A DNA stretch of 5,373 nucleotides from Alphaproteobacteria bacterium. GTDB lineage: Bacteria; Pseudomonadota; Alphaproteobacteria; GCA-2731375. This document shows positions 5,246 through 5,373 of the stretch, one piece after another (position 1 is the stretch's first letter; the number at the start of each line of letters is the position of its first letter). A program made the position numbers and the translations under genes. The stretch spans positions 1-5,373 of the forward strand of contig JANQKO010000586.1 in assembly GCA_028281075.1 (NCBI GenBank). Direction: 5' to 3'. The notes beneath the pieces were generated by a model, which was not told where the DNA came from, made no database searches, and worked only from the letters and a program-made list of their open reading frames with translations.

Positions 5246-5347
5246 TGATTTCACCGCCAAGTCACCAAGACACCAAGGGACAGGCAATCCGGCCACCGTG
5301 CCGGCGGGGTGATCTTGGGGCCTTGGCGTCTTGGCGGTGACATCGAC
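5246..5347. repeat. Long hairpin repeat, copy 2 (degenerate)
   Basis: This is a second copy of the 102-nt unit in the same orientation as copy 1, offset by 734 nt, identical at 98 of 102 positions. The arms at 5251-5277 and 5314-5340 pair at 23 of 27 positions, fewer than in copy 1. The mismatched pairs are T5262/T5329, A5264/C5327, A5270/C5321 and A5272/G5319. One substitution (G5308, which is C in copy 1) lies in the loop. None of the arm substitutions is compensated, so this copy appears to be losing its stem. Similarity to copy 1 ends after CATCGAC. Confidence 0.85.
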
Positions 5348-5373
5348 TGCCTCGCCCGACCAGGTCCGGCGGC

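Larger units (their letters stand above)
4451..5373. other. Gene-free region made largely of palindromic repeats
   Basis: There are 923 nt without a supportable gene. Open frames exist on both strands, but they run through the hairpins and read as repeat translations (for example HAGGGRHPW, MPAEAGIHG), not as proteins. Contents from left to right: a half-unit of the CGCAAAGA type, a long hairpin (copy 1), an alphaproteobacterial palindrome pair, one arm of a 24-nt inverted pair, a 15-nt palindrome, a second palindrome pair with an internal GC hairpin, an orphan palindrome half, the other 24-nt arm, and the long hairpin again (copy 2). Nothing recognisable is seen at 4614-4690, 4773-4824 or 5348-5373. 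No stem followed by a T-tract was found, so no intrinsic terminator is called. Confidence 0.8.

Noticed and set aside
4478..5347. CRISPR array, considered because of repeated units
   Set aside because: The repeats are long palindromes with unequal spacing, there is no series of regular unique spacers, and no cas genes are present.

Overview
The window looks like a piece of a GC-rich alphaproteobacterial chromosome, perhaps Rhodospirillales-like. Three things suggest this: strong G/C bias at third codon positions, a cyclase architecture (unclassified N-terminal region plus class III cyclase domain) that I associate with alphaproteobacteria, and intergenic palindromes of the 'TCATTGCCGG...CCGGCAATCCA' and 'GTCATGCCGGC...GCCGGCATCCA' kind that litter such genomes. 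The taxonomic call is an inference.

Positions 1-4450 are one compact plus-strand gene block. It holds the 3' end of a DppB/OppB-type permease (2-208), a complete DppC/OppC-type permease (220-1173), two ABC ATPases of the Dpp/Opp family (1182-2189 and 2182-3222, overlapping by 8 nt), and, 16 nt further on, a soluble class III adenylate cyclase (3239-4450). The first four genes would build the membrane and motor parts of a peptide-type (oligopeptide, dipeptide or opine-like) ABC importer. The substrate-binding protein gene is not in the window and probably lies upstream, so the substrate cannot be assigned. Gaps of 11, 8, -8 and 16 nt argue for a single transcript, which would place a cAMP-producing enzyme under the same control as the importer. 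The promoter lies outside the window.

Positions 4451-5373 (923 nt) contain no gene I can support. Instead this stretch is packed with palindromic repeats. It has a half-unit plus two near-identical 102-bp copies of a 'CGCCAAGA'-type long hairpin, 734 bp apart. Between the two copies are an alphaproteobacterial palindrome pair (4691-4772), a 15-nt palindrome reading TAGGGACTGTCCCTA, a second palindrome pair (4926-5135) with a GC hairpin inside it, and two 24-nt inverted arms (22/24 matches) 361 bp apart. No intrinsic terminator with a T-tract was found after the cyclase. The hairpins there are the only candidates for 3' end structure.

No wholly new system with protein-coding genes is evident. 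The most unusual content is the architecture of the repeat nest, notably the coordinated substitutions across its 8-bp units, and the placing of a cyclase at the end of an importer operon.
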